Of a DNA stretch of 64,000 bases, positions 17,545 to 25,829 are shown in pieces. The DNA is taken from the NCBI RefSeq assembly GCF_036885195.1, contig NZ_CP133656.1, positions 3,224,001 to 3,288,000 of the forward strand, written 5' to 3'. The position numbers and the translations under genes are program-made. A model generated the notes under the pieces. The model did not search any database and was not told where the DNA came from. It saw only the letters and a list, made by a program, of their open reading frames with translations. The stretch comes from Pectobacterium cacticida. Its GTDB lineage: Bacteria; Pseudomonadota; Gammaproteobacteria; Enterobacterales; Enterobacteriaceae. Each line of letters starts with the position of its first letter. Position 1 is the first letter of the stretch.

Positions 17545-18171
17545 ATGACATACATCATAGCCCTAACGGGCGGTATCGGCAGCGGGAAGACTACCGTAGC
17601 CAATGAATTTGCCAAATTAGGGGCGACTATCGTTGATGCGGATATTATCGCGCGTCAACTCGTCGAACCGGGGAAGCCCTCACTGGATGCCATCAAGCTC
17701 CGATTTGGTAACAGGATACTTACTGCCGATGGTTCATTGGACCGTGCCGCGCTACGCCAGCGGATCTTTTCCTCTCCGGAGGAAAAACAGTGGCTAAATA
17801 GCTTACTTCATCCGTTGATTCATCAGGAAACACAGGCCCAGTTTCAGGCTGCATCTACACCGTACATTCTATGGGTCGTCCCTTTGCTAGTGGAAAACGG
17901 GTTACAACAGCAAGCACAACGTGTTTTGGTCGTTGATGTGGACAGCGCCACACAGCTTGAACGCACAATGGCCCGTGACGGTATCACTCGACAGCAAGCT
18001 GAAAACATACTGGCAGCACAGGCTACCCGAGAACAGCGCCTGGCTTATGCCGATGATATTATTGATAACAGTCGCGGTTCTGATGCGCTGGCACCACAGG
18101 TGATAAAACTACACCGCCATTATCTCGCGCTTGCAGCCTCCGCCGCTGACAGGAAAACTAACAATGAGTGA
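17545..18171 (+). CDS. coaE: Dephospho-CoA kinase
   Basis: Last step of coenzyme A synthesis: ATP-dependent phosphorylation of the ribose 3'-hydroxyl of dephospho-CoA. It has 208 residues. The P-loop GGIGSGKT is at 9-16; the DADIIARQLVEPG substrate segment and LLHPLIHQE follow. The lid region has Arg-rich AAQATREQRLAYADDIIDN. Its last 8 bases overlap the start of zapD, so the two are coupled. The ribosome binding site is weak. Confidence 0.95.
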   Translation: MTYIIALTGGIGSGKTTVANEFAKLGATIVDADIIARQLVEPGKPSLDAIKLRFGNRILTADGSLDRAALRQRIFSSPEEKQWLNSLLHPLIHQETQAQFQAASTPYILWVVPLLVENGLQQQAQRVLVVDVDSATQLERTMARDGITRQQAENILAAQATREQRLAYADDIIDNSRGSDALAPQVIKLHRHYLALAASAADRKTNNE

Positions 18172-18916
18172 CGCACCCTCAACCATTTTATTTGAATATC
18201 CGCTGAATGAAAAAACACGTACCTGGTTACGCATTGAGTCATTACTACAGCAATTACTGCGAAACCACACATTAACCGATATGGGAAGCGCTCTGACATT
18301 TTTTCGCGCCATCGCCGAGTTACTTGATGTACTAGAACGCGGTGATGTGCGTACCGAATTATTGAAAGAACTTGAGCGTCAGCAGAAAAAATTGCTGCAA
18401 TGGAGCGATGTGCCGGGCGTCGATATGGAACGTATTCACATCCTACGACAGCAATTGAAAGATCGAGCCAGTACATTGATATCTGCACCACGTATGGGGC
18501 AGGTGTTACGCGAAGATCGCCTGATTAGCATGGTACGTCAGCGCCTGAGTATTCCCGGCGGGTGCTGTAGTTTCGATCTACCAACGCTACATAGCTGGCT
18601 GCATCAGCCACAGGCGTTGCGAGAACAGTGGGTCTCTGGCTGGCTTAATTCTTTATCTCCGCTCAAACAAGCACTAGATATGATCCTGGAATTGATTCGC
18701 CATTCTGGCACATTTCGCCCACAAACTAGCCTTAATGGATTCTTTCAAGACAACGCCTCCGATACCGATCTATTACGTTTGCGTCTTGAACAAGTTCATC
18801 AAATTTACCCGCAAATATCTGGCCATAAAACACGCTATGCCATACGTTTTCTGCCGCTGGATAGTGAAAACGGCCACACGCCGCCTCGTTTAACATTTGA
18901 ACTAGCCTGTTGCTAG
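18164..18916 (+). CDS. zapD: Cell division protein ZapD
   Basis: Cytosolic protein that cross-links FtsZ filaments by binding the FtsZ C-terminal tail. It has 250 residues (E. coli 247). Typical stretches are FEYPLNEKTRTWLRIE at the N-terminus, RQRLSIPGGCCSFDLPTLH in the middle, and QISGHKTRYAIRFLPLDSENG near the C-terminus. The chosen ATG inside the coaE end follows AGGAAA; a longer frame from 18131 adds residues without similarity. Its partner FtsZ is encoded within this window. Confidence 0.94.
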   Translation: MSDAPSTILFEYPLNEKTRTWLRIESLLQQLLRNHTLTDMGSALTFFRAIAELLDVLERGDVRTELLKELERQQKKLLQWSDVPGVDMERIHILRQQLKDRASTLISAPRMGQVLREDRLISMVRQRLSIPGGCCSFDLPTLHSWLHQPQALREQWVSGWLNSLSPLKQALDMILELIRHSGTFRPQTSLNGFFQDNASDTDLLRLRLEQVHQIYPQISGHKTRYAIRFLPLDSENGHTPPRLTFELACC

Positions 18917-18970
18917 GTTTAGCTCAGACAAGCGAAAATGCGTCAGGTACCAATAGAGTGAAGAGAAGAT

Positions 18971-19162
18971 ATGACAGAAATTACCACAGTGAAGTGTCCC
19001 ACCTGCAAGCGGGCGGTCATCTGGAATGAGACCAGTCCCTATCGCCCCTTTTGCAGTAAACGCTGTCAGTTAATCGATTTAGGCGAATGGGCCGACGAAG
19101 AAAAGCGCATTCCGAGCGATGACATGATTTCTGATAGTGAAGACTGGAGCGAAACGCGGTAA
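18971..19162 (+). CDS. yacG: DNA gyrase inhibitor YacG, zinc-binding
   Basis: Small 63-residue protein with a single zinc site from C9, C12, C28 and C32 (CPTC...CSKRC) and an acidic tail. In E. coli it binds GyrB and blocks DNA binding. Its place after coaE-zapD is conserved. A 10-bp inverted repeat overlaps its stop codon. Confidence 0.93.
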   Translation: MTEITTVKCPTCKRAVIWNETSPYRPFCSKRCQLIDLGEWADEEKRIPSDDMISDSEDWSETR

Positions 19163-19176
19163 CGGTCGCGTTTCGC
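19149..19176. terminator. Hairpin between convergent yacG and mutT
   Basis: GCGAAACGCG-GTAACGGT-CGCGTTTCGC: ten perfect pairs spanning the yacG stop codon. There is no T-run on either strand. It may act as a bidirectional end structure or protect the yacG mRNA. Confidence 0.5.
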
Positions 19177-19203
19177 CATACGGCTCACATAAACTACGCG
19201 AAC

Positions 19204-19599
19204 TTAACGCGATTTCAGCCAGCGGATGACCTCTGCATTCGCTGGCGGAAATAACTCTTCCCGCAGGGCGTCCACATTCACCCAGCAGGTTTCCTGTCCT
19301 TCCCGCCCATAGGGCTCTCCCAGCCACGTTTCAACCAGGAAGAAATGAAGCGTGATCGTTCTCTCTGGAGTGGAAAACGTTTTATCGGTTAATCTCTGCG
19401 GCGTTTTCGCCTCAATACCCGTTTCTTCACGCAATTCACGAATCAAAGCCTGCTCTGGCGTTTCTTTCTCTTCAACTTTTCCACCAGGAAATTCCCACAT
19501 CCCGGCCATATGCACGCCATCAGGGCGACGGGCAATGAAATAATGCTGTTCCGTATTGCGGATGATGCCCACCGCAACGGATAACGGTTGTTGCGTCAT
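19204..19599 (-). CDS. mutT: 8-oxo-dGTP diphosphatase
   Basis: Nudix hydrolase that removes 8-oxo-dGTP and so prevents A-to-C mutations. It has 131 residues (E. coli 129). A complete Nudix box lies at 40-62: G40, E46, R54-E55, E58-E59 and G61. The start MTQQPLSVAVGII follows AAGGAG four bases upstream; a longer frame to 19656 runs back through the secA terminator and is not used. It lies downstream of secA as in E. coli. Confidence 0.95.
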   Translation of the reverse strand: MTQQPLSVAVGIIRNTEQHYFIARRPDGVHMAGMWEFPGGKVEEKETPEQALIRELREETGIEAKTPQRLTDKTFSTPERTITLHFFLVETWLGEPYGREGQETCWVNVDALREELFPPANAEVIRWLKSR

Positions 19600-19627
19600 A
19601 ACGCTCCTTATCTGGTTTTCATTAAGT

Positions 19628-19649
19628 AAAAGGCGGTCAATGACCGCCC
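19628..19649 (-). terminator. Terminator of secA
   Basis: GGCGGTC-ATT-GACCGCC followed by TTTTACTT on the minus strand, between secA and mutT. mutT is therefore expressed by partial read-through or from its own promoter. Confidence 0.8.
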
Positions 19650-19690
19650 TTGGCACTTATTTCATATTACCCGCTGATACCTACGGTTGG

Positions 19691-22393
19691 TTATTTTTGC
19701 AAACGACCGTGGCACTGCTTATATTTTTTGCCTGAACCACACGGGCAAGGATCGTTACGCCCAATTTTACGTCCTGTCTGCTCTGGAGATCCTGTATTCA
19801 GGCTTCCTTCATCTTGATGGCTCAATTGCTGCTGCCGTGCCAAACGTTCAGCTTCCTCACGACGCTGCTGTTCCAATGCCTCAATTTCTTCCGGCATTCT
19901 TACCTGAACTTTGCTCAGCGTGCTGATCACTTCGTATTTTAGTGATTCCAGCATGGCGGAAAACATAGCGAATGACTCACGCTTATATTCTTGCTTAGGA
20001 TCTTTCTGCGCGTAGCCACGCAAGTGGATACCTTGGCGCAGGTAGTCCATTGCGGCCAGATGCTCTTTCCACAGGGAATCTAGCGTCTGTAACATCACAC
20101 CTTTTTCGAAATTGCGCATGACCTCGCTACCAACCACATCTTCTTTGCGCTGATAAACCTCAAGCGCCTGTTGAAGAATACGCTCACGCAGCGTTTCTTC
20201 GTGCAGTTCGGGCTCTTTATCCAACCAGGCTTTGATCGGCATATCCAGATCGAAATCATTCTTCAGACGCTGCTCCAAGCCTTCTGTATCCCACATTTCT
20301 TCCAGTGATTGCGGCGGAATATAGTTGTCGATGGTCGTTTTAAATACGTCCTCACGAATACTCGCGATGGTTTCACTGATATCGGACGCATCTAGCAATT
20401 CATTACGCTGTGTATAAATGGCTCGTCGTTGATCGTTGGCCACATCATCGTATTCCAGCAATTGTTTGCGAATATCGAAGTTGCGGCTTTCCACCTTGCG
20501 TTGAGCGTTAGCTATCGCTTTGGTGACCCATGGGTGCTCAATGGCTTCGCCCGGTTTCATACCCAGCTTGCGCATCATGTTAGAGACGCGATCGGAGGCA
20601 AAAATACGCATCAGCGCATCTTCCATCGACAGATAGAAACGGGATGAGCCTGCATCACCCTGACGACCGGAGCGACCACGCAACTGGTTATCAATACGGC
20701 GCGATTCATGACGCTCTGTACCAATAATGTGTAGCCCTCCCGCCGCGAGGACGGCATCATGGCGGACCTGCCAGTCTGCTTTTATCTTGGCAATTTGCTC
20801 CTCATCCGGATTTTCGAGATGTGCGACCTCTGCCTGCCAACTCCCTCCCAATACGATGTCCGTACCACGACCTGCCATGTTTGTTGCGATGGTCACCGCA
20901 CCCGCCTGTCCGGCCTGGGCAACAATATCGGCTTCCATGGCGTGGAATTTCGCATTCAGCACGTTATGTTTGATACCTGCTTTTTCCAACGCCTGAGAGA
21001 CCACTTCGGATTTTTCGATAGAGATCGTACCGACCAAAATAGGCTGGCCTTTTGCGGAACGTTCTTTGATGTCTTCAATGATGGCATCGATTTTTTCCTG
21101 TTCGGTCATGTAGACTAAATCAGGTAAGTCTTTACGAATCATCGGGCGGTTAGTCGGCACCACAATCGTATCCAGCTTATAGATAGAGCTGAATTCGAAT
21201 GCCTCGGTATCCGCAGTACCTGTCATGCCCGCCAATTTTTCATACAAGCGGAAGTAATTCTGGAAAGTAATAGAAGCCAGCGTTTGGTTTTCATTCTGAA
21301 TGGCCACGTTCTCTTTCGCTTCGACCGCCTGATGCAGGCCATCAGACCAGCGACGCCCTTGCATAGTACGGCCAGTATGCTCATCCACGATGATTACTTC
21401 GCCATCCTTCACAATGTAGTCCACATCGCGGGTAAACAGCACATGCGCTCGCAATGCTGCTGTAACATGGTGCATTAGCATAATGTTAGCAGGGGAATAA
21501 AGTGATTCGCCCTCTTCCATAATGCCTTCCTTCACCAATAGTTCTTCTACCAGGATCAGACCACGCTCGGTAAGGTTAACCTGACGAGATTTTTCATCCA
21601 CAGAGAAATGACCTTCGCCGTGGAACGTATCCGAATCTTCTTTTTCCTGACGGATGAGGTGAGGAATAATTTTGTTAACGCGAATATAAAGCTCGGAGCT
21701 GTCTTCAGCCGGGCCGGATATGATCAGCGGCGTGCGTGCTTCATCGATAAGGATAGAGTCAACTTCATCCACCAGCGCGTAGTATAATTTCCGCTGTACG
21801 CGCTCTTCTGGGCTGAATGCCATATTGTCGCGCAGGTAGTCAAAACCAAATTCGTTATTAGTACCGTAGGTAATATCCGCAGCATAAGCCTCACGTTTTG
21901 CTGGCGCTGGCATGCCTGGTAAGTTGATTCCAACACTCAGCCCCAGAAATTCAAATAGTGGCCGATTGTTTTCGGCATCACGCTGCGCCAGATAATCATT
22001 CACGGTCACCACATGTACGCCACGGCCAGTCAGCGCATTCAGATAAGCTGGCAGCGTTGCCGTCAGTGTCTTACCCTCACCAGTACGCATCTCTGCGATA
22101 CACCGTTCATTCAGTACCATACCGCCGATAAGCTGCACATCGAAATGGCGCATCCCAAACACGCGTTTACTGGATTCTCTCACTACCGCAAACGCCTCAG
22201 GCAGCAGGCTTTCTAACGTCTCGCCCTTTTCTAGCCGGGCACGAAACTCCAGCGTTTTTGCTTGTAGTTCTGCATCCGATAGCTTTTCCATTTCTGGCTC
22301 TAAGCGATTGATAACATCAACATTTTTACGCATACGGCGCAATGTACGATCGTTACGGCTACCAAAAATTTTGGTTAATATATTCATGACCAT
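19691..22393 (-). CDS. secA: Preprotein translocase motor ATPase
   Basis: ATPase that pushes secreted proteins through SecYEG. It has 900 residues (E. coli 901). Walker A MRTGEGKT at about 102-109, DEVDSILIDEARTP (Walker B), NMAGRGTDIVLGG and the helical scaffold region are all present. The C-terminal zinc site is CPCGSGKKYKQCHG. The first of two nearby ATGs lines up with the E. coli start without a gap. Its ribosome binding site is poor, as expected if translation depends on SecM stalling upstream. The gap to secM is 111 bases. Confidence 0.98.
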   Translation of the reverse strand: MVMNILTKIFGSRNDRTLRRMRKNVDVINRLEPEMEKLSDAELQAKTLEFRARLEKGETLESLLPEAFAVVRESSKRVFGMRHFDVQLIGGMVLNERCIAEMRTGEGKTLTATLPAYLNALTGRGVHVVTVNDYLAQRDAENNRPLFEFLGLSVGINLPGMPAPAKREAYAADITYGTNNEFGFDYLRDNMAFSPEERVQRKLYYALVDEVDSILIDEARTPLIISGPAEDSSELYIRVNKIIPHLIRQEKEDSDTFHGEGHFSVDEKSRQVNLTERGLILVEELLVKEGIMEEGESLYSPANIMLMHHVTAALRAHVLFTRDVDYIVKDGEVIIVDEHTGRTMQGRRWSDGLHQAVEAKENVAIQNENQTLASITFQNYFRLYEKLAGMTGTADTEAFEFSSIYKLDTIVVPTNRPMIRKDLPDLVYMTEQEKIDAIIEDIKERSAKGQPILVGTISIEKSEVVSQALEKAGIKHNVLNAKFHAMEADIVAQAGQAGAVTIATNMAGRGTDIVLGGSWQAEVAHLENPDEEQIAKIKADWQVRHDAVLAAGGLHIIGTERHESRRIDNQLRGRSGRQGDAGSSRFYLSMEDALMRIFASDRVSNMMRKLGMKPGEAIEHPWVTKAIANAQRKVESRNFDIRKQLLEYDDVANDQRRAIYTQRNELLDASDISETIASIREDVFKTTIDNYIPPQSLEEMWDTEGLEQRLKNDFDLDMPIKAWLDKEPELHEETLRERILQQALEVYQRKEDVVGSEVMRNFEKGVMLQTLDSLWKEHLAAMDYLRQGIHLRGYAQKDPKQEYKRESFAMFSAMLESLKYEVISTLSKVQVRMPEEIEALEQQRREEAERLARQQQLSHQDEGSLNTGSPEQTGRKIGRNDPCPCGSGKKYKQCHGRLQK

Positions 22394-22504
22394 AATAATT
22401 TTTTATCTCACTAGCACCACATATCCAGTGGCAACACGACATCAAGAAACTGAGAAACTCAGAGAAAAAAGGGAAATTTCTTCAGCTAGCTATTCATTAC
22501 TCTT

Positions 22505-23020
22505 TCAGCTAAGAAGAAGTGGCCCGGCACGGATGCCGCAAGTTTGGGCAAGCCAGATGCCGATCTGGTGACATGCCTGAGAATCAGAAGCGACCCGTCG
22601 CGCAGAAGAAAGAACCGCGAGAGGATACTGAAAACCTTGCGTCAGCAACGCATTGAGCGTATCCAGTAAAACCAGAGAATGGGGTTGTAATTCGTCGCTC
22701 TGTTGAGCATTGGCCGTCTGCGGCACCGTTAACGCAAAGGAAAGATGGCGAATGACGGTACGAATTGCATGCTGATGCCAATAATCCACACCATAAGATG
22801 AACGGCGGTGTGCATCTTTCAGCATGACTAAGTCGGTAAGGCTTAACGAGACGTTGTTCTGACCACTCACGCTGGAGCTTGAATTGGGGAGAGAAGGAAT
22901 GTCCTGTGAACCGTTTAGGCTTATCGGCAGGCCAAGGCTTGCCGCGACCATCCCAAATAAGAGATGCGGCCAGAAATAACGTCTGCCAAATTGTCGCCAA
23001 CGATTTAGAATACCCATCAT
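22505..23020 (-). CDS. secM: Secretion monitor SecM with divergent arrest peptide
   Basis: Regulatory peptide whose translation stalls inside the ribosome until its own export pulls it free, raising SecA synthesis. It has 171 residues (E. coli 170). The N-terminus WRQFG.RYFWPHLLFGMVAASLGLP matches E. coli closely. The central DYWHQHAIRTVIRHLSFA and LLDTLNALLTQ are also conserved. The C-terminal arrest peptide reads HQIGIWLAQTCGIRAGP against the E. coli FxxxxWIxxxxGIRAGP. Thus W156 and GIRAGP (162-167) are kept, but the essential Phe is His151 and the Ile after Trp is Leu. It is divergent from the DUF721 gene by only 27 bases. Confidence 0.92.
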   Translation of the reverse strand: MMGILNRWRQFGRRYFWPHLLFGMVAASLGLPISLNGSQDIPSLPNSSSSVSGQNNVSLSLTDLVMLKDAHRRSSYGVDYWHQHAIRTVIRHLSFALTVPQTANAQQSDELQPHSLVLLDTLNALLTQGFQYPLAVLSSARRVASDSQACHQIGIWLAQTCGIRAGPLLLS

Positions 23021-23047
23021 GAGTTAACGTTCACCGGAACCTGATCT

Positions 23048-23575
23048 ATGCGTGATAGTCGGCCACAATCACTGGAATCTCTGTTTGATAACGCATCCGC
23101 ATCGGGTCAAGGCCCGCTACGCGATGTGCAACAACGCGCTATCGCCTTATTAAAACTTAATCGGGCTGTACGTAGCTTACTCCCGGCCCCGTTACACCTT
23201 TGGTGCCGTGTCGCTAATTACCGGCAAGGTTTGCTGATATTAGAAACCGCCAACGCCAGTTGGCTAATGCGGTTACGATATGAACAACCCGCGCTGCTCT
23301 CCGCATTACGCGCACAAATACTACCATCATTGGCATCAATCGACATCAGGATTAATCCAACGCTTGCCGCAAAAGGCCATGAAATTATGAAAAATAGCGA
23401 TATATCGGCGATAGAAAACGTCGGTGATAAACCATTGCGCCAGTTGAGTGAGCAAAGTGCGGAAACATTGAGGGCATTAGCGGACAACAGTCCAGAGAAA
23501 CTTAAGAAGATATTAAAACGACTGGCTTCGCTGGCCGGAGAGAGTACCAGTAAAACCAGTCGTGATAAGAAATAA
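23048..23575 (+). CDS. DUF721 (DciA-like) protein
   Basis: A 175-residue protein with an N-terminal DUF721/DciA-type domain (about 8-105: SLESLF, then LKLNRAVRSLLPAPLHLWCRVANY, then LILETANASWLMRLRYEQPALLSALR) and a charged, probably disordered C-terminal tail. DciA proteins load the replicative helicase DnaB in bacteria that lack DnaC/DnaI. E. coli has no gene here, but relatives such as Yersinia do, as I recall. It lies antisense between lpxC (12 bases from its stop) and secM (27 bases from its start). Whether it still loads helicase in an organism that presumably has DnaC is unknown. Confidence 0.8.
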   Translation: MRDSRPQSLESLFDNASASGQGPLRDVQQRAIALLKLNRAVRSLLPAPLHLWCRVANYRQGLLILETANASWLMRLRYEQPALLSALRAQILPSLASIDIRINPTLAAKGHEIMKNSDISAIENVGDKPLRQLSEQSAETLRALADNSPEKLKKILKRLASLAGESTSKTSRDKK

Positions 23576-23587
23576 TAACGTTAGGCG

Positions 23588-24505
23588 CTATGCCAGCACG
23601 CTCGTTGGAGCGCTAAATACCAAAGGCATTTCTGCTTCGTCTTCAAAGGTCACGTATTCCCATGCTTCCTGATTAGCAAGCACAGCCTGTAACAGTTTGT
23701 TATTCAATGCATGACCAGATTTGAACGCGGTAAATGCGCCGATAATATTGTGGCCGCACATAAACAAGTCACCGATTGCATCCAGCATTTTATGACGAAC
23801 AAACTCATCTTCAAAACGCAAACCATCTTCATTCAGTACACGATAATCGTCAACGACGATGGCACAATCCATACTGCCGCCCAGGCACAAACCTCGAGAC
23901 TGCAAGTATTCTATATCGCGCATGAAACCGAAGGTCCGTGCTCGGCTAATTTGACGAACAAACGCTTCGGCGGAAAAATTCAAACAATAGCGCTGGTTAC
24001 CCGCGTCAATCGCCGGATGATTGAAATCAATAGTGAAATCCAGACTGAAGCCATTAAAGGGTTTCATTTCAGCCCATTTATCACCGTCTTCAACACGAAC
24101 GGGTTGTTTAATGCGCACAAATTTCTTAGCGCTGTTCAGTTCTTCAATACCCGCATCTAACAACAGGTAAACAAACGGACTGGCGCTGCCATCCATGATG
24201 GGAATTTCTGGAGCGTCGACATCAATGACAATATTGTCAATGCCCAACCCCGCGAGCGCTGCGTTTAAATGTTCCACCGTAGAAATACGCACATCATGCT
24301 CATTCACCAGGCAAGTGCAGAGCATGGTGTCACGCACGGATTTTGCATCAGCCGGAAAATCAACCGGGGGATTCAAGTCTGTGCGACGATAGATGACCCC
24401 GGTATTTGCCGGTGCAGGACGCATGGTCAATGTGACCTTCTTGCCGGTATGCAAACCGACACCAGTCGCCTGAACAATACGTTTTAATGTACGTTGTTTG
24501 ATCAT
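23588..24505 (-). CDS. lpxC: UDP-3-O-acyl-N-acetylglucosamine deacetylase
   Basis: Committed step of lipid A synthesis; zinc enzyme of the cytoplasm. It has 305 residues, as in E. coli. The start MIKQRTLKRI is chosen by match to E. coli; five further codons upstream are open. The zinc ligands are H79 (STVEHLNAAL) and the HKMLDAIGD motif (H238, D242). The C-terminus ends APTSVLA, similar to the E. coli tail recognised by FtsH, so regulated proteolysis is probably conserved. It follows ftsZ at the end of the dcw cluster. Confidence 0.97.
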   Translation of the reverse strand: MIKQRTLKRIVQATGVGLHTGKKVTLTMRPAPANTGVIYRRTDLNPPVDFPADAKSVRDTMLCTCLVNEHDVRISTVEHLNAALAGLGIDNIVIDVDAPEIPIMDGSASPFVYLLLDAGIEELNSAKKFVRIKQPVRVEDGDKWAEMKPFNGFSLDFTIDFNHPAIDAGNQRYCLNFSAEAFVRQISRARTFGFMRDIEYLQSRGLCLGGSMDCAIVVDDYRVLNEDGLRFEDEFVRHKMLDAIGDLFMCGHNIIGAFTAFKSGHALNNKLLQAVLANQEAWEYVTFEDEAEMPLVFSAPTSVLA

Positions 24506-24609
24506 CATTTTATCTCGCATGTTACTGAACCTACCGACTTAGTGTACACCAAGCCTAGCGGCACAGTTTAGCACAAAGAGCGGAGATTCCAACGCCATCC
24601 AGCAGTAAA

Positions 24610-25761
24610 TTAGTCTGCCTGCTTGCGTAGAAAAGCTGGAATATCCAAATAATCGGGCTCTTTATTCGTTTGTGGATTTGGATCGTTTACCACCTTAGCG
24701 GTCGGTTTCTCTTGCGCCAGCGGCGTCATACCGTGTTGCTGATAACGGTGATCCATCACAGGCTGGCTGGCCTGCTTATTGGTGACTAAAGTAATCTCTG
24801 GTCGTTTGTCCATGCCAATACCTGTCGCTACGACCGTAACACGTAATTCGTCATTCATTTCGGGGTCGAGCGACGTACCGATAACCACGGTCGCATTGTC
24901 GGACGCAAAGGCGCGGATAGTGTTACCGACCGTCTCGAACTCATCCAGACGCAGGTCAAAGCCCGCCGTGATATTGACCAGTACGCCACGTGCGCCGGAC
25001 AGATCGATATCTTCCAATAGCGGACTGGAGATCGCCATTTCCGCCGCTTCTTCAGCACGGTCCTCTCCACGCGCCACGCCAGAACCCATCATGGCATAGC
25101 CCATTTCAGACATCACAGTACGTACGTCAGCAAAGTCGACATTCATCAGGCCAGGCCGCGTGATCAGTTCGGCAATACCCTGCACGGCGCCTTTTAGTAC
25201 ATCGTTTGCTGCACCGAAGGCATCCAGCAGGGAAATTCCGCGTCCCAGCACTTTCAGCAATTTATCGTTTGGAATAGTGATCAACGAATCGACGTGCTTA
25301 GACAGCTCTGCGATACCTTGCTCCGCAAACGCCATACGTTTCTTTCCTTCAAAATTGAAGGGTTTGGTCACCACGGCAACGGTCAAAATCCCTAAATCTT
25401 TGGCTACTTCAGCCACAACAGGCGCAGCACCGGTTCCTGTACCGCCGCCCATACCCGCGGCGATGAACACCATGTCTGCGCCCTCAAGCGCTGAACGCAA
25501 TAATTCGCGATCTTCTTCAGCCGAATTACGTCCTACTTCCGGGTTAGCGCCAGCACCAAGACCTTTAGTAATGCCACTGCCGATCTGGATCGTCTGACCA
25601 ACTGCCGTTTTACGTAATGCCTGCGCATCCGTGTTGACGGCAAAGAATTCGACGCCTTCGATGCGCTCGCGCACCATATGTTCGACGGCATTGCCACCGC
25701 CGCCACCGACGCCGATGACTTTAATCACCGCGTCGTTGGTTAATTCCATTGGTTCAAACAT
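24610..25761 (-). CDS. ftsZ: Cell division tubulin FtsZ
   Basis: GTPase that polymerises into the division ring. It has 383 residues, as in E. coli. The tubulin signature GGGTGTG is at 105-111 and the T7 loop NVDFADVRTVM from 207, with catalytic D209 and D212. A variable linker leads to the C-terminal conserved peptide DYLDIPAFLRKQAD, which binds FtsA, ZipA and ZapD. It lies 68 bases after ftsA. Confidence 0.98.
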   Translation of the reverse strand: MFEPMELTNDAVIKVIGVGGGGGNAVEHMVRERIEGVEFFAVNTDAQALRKTAVGQTIQIGSGITKGLGAGANPEVGRNSAEEDRELLRSALEGADMVFIAAGMGGGTGTGAAPVVAEVAKDLGILTVAVVTKPFNFEGKKRMAFAEQGIAELSKHVDSLITIPNDKLLKVLGRGISLLDAFGAANDVLKGAVQGIAELITRPGLMNVDFADVRTVMSEMGYAMMGSGVARGEDRAEEAAEMAISSPLLEDIDLSGARGVLVNITAGFDLRLDEFETVGNTIRAFASDNATVVIGTSLDPEMNDELRVTVVATGIGMDKRPEITLVTNKQASQPVMDHRYQQHGMTPLAQEKPTAKVVNDPNPQTNKEPDYLDIPAFLRKQAD

Positions 25762-25829
25762 AATTTCTCTCCGTTTGTGCCTGTAACCGCGAGATCATAA
25801 AACTGTGCCAGGTGATCTCTTTGATAAAA

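Noticed and set aside
17340..17606. 88-codon plus-strand frame ahead of coaE
   Set aside because: It overlaps the coaE start in another frame and resembles nothing known.
22584..23000. Possible frameshift in secM (second long frame on the same strand)
   Set aside because: The called frame keeps the N-terminus, the middle and the GIRAGP motif in one phase, so no frameshift is needed.
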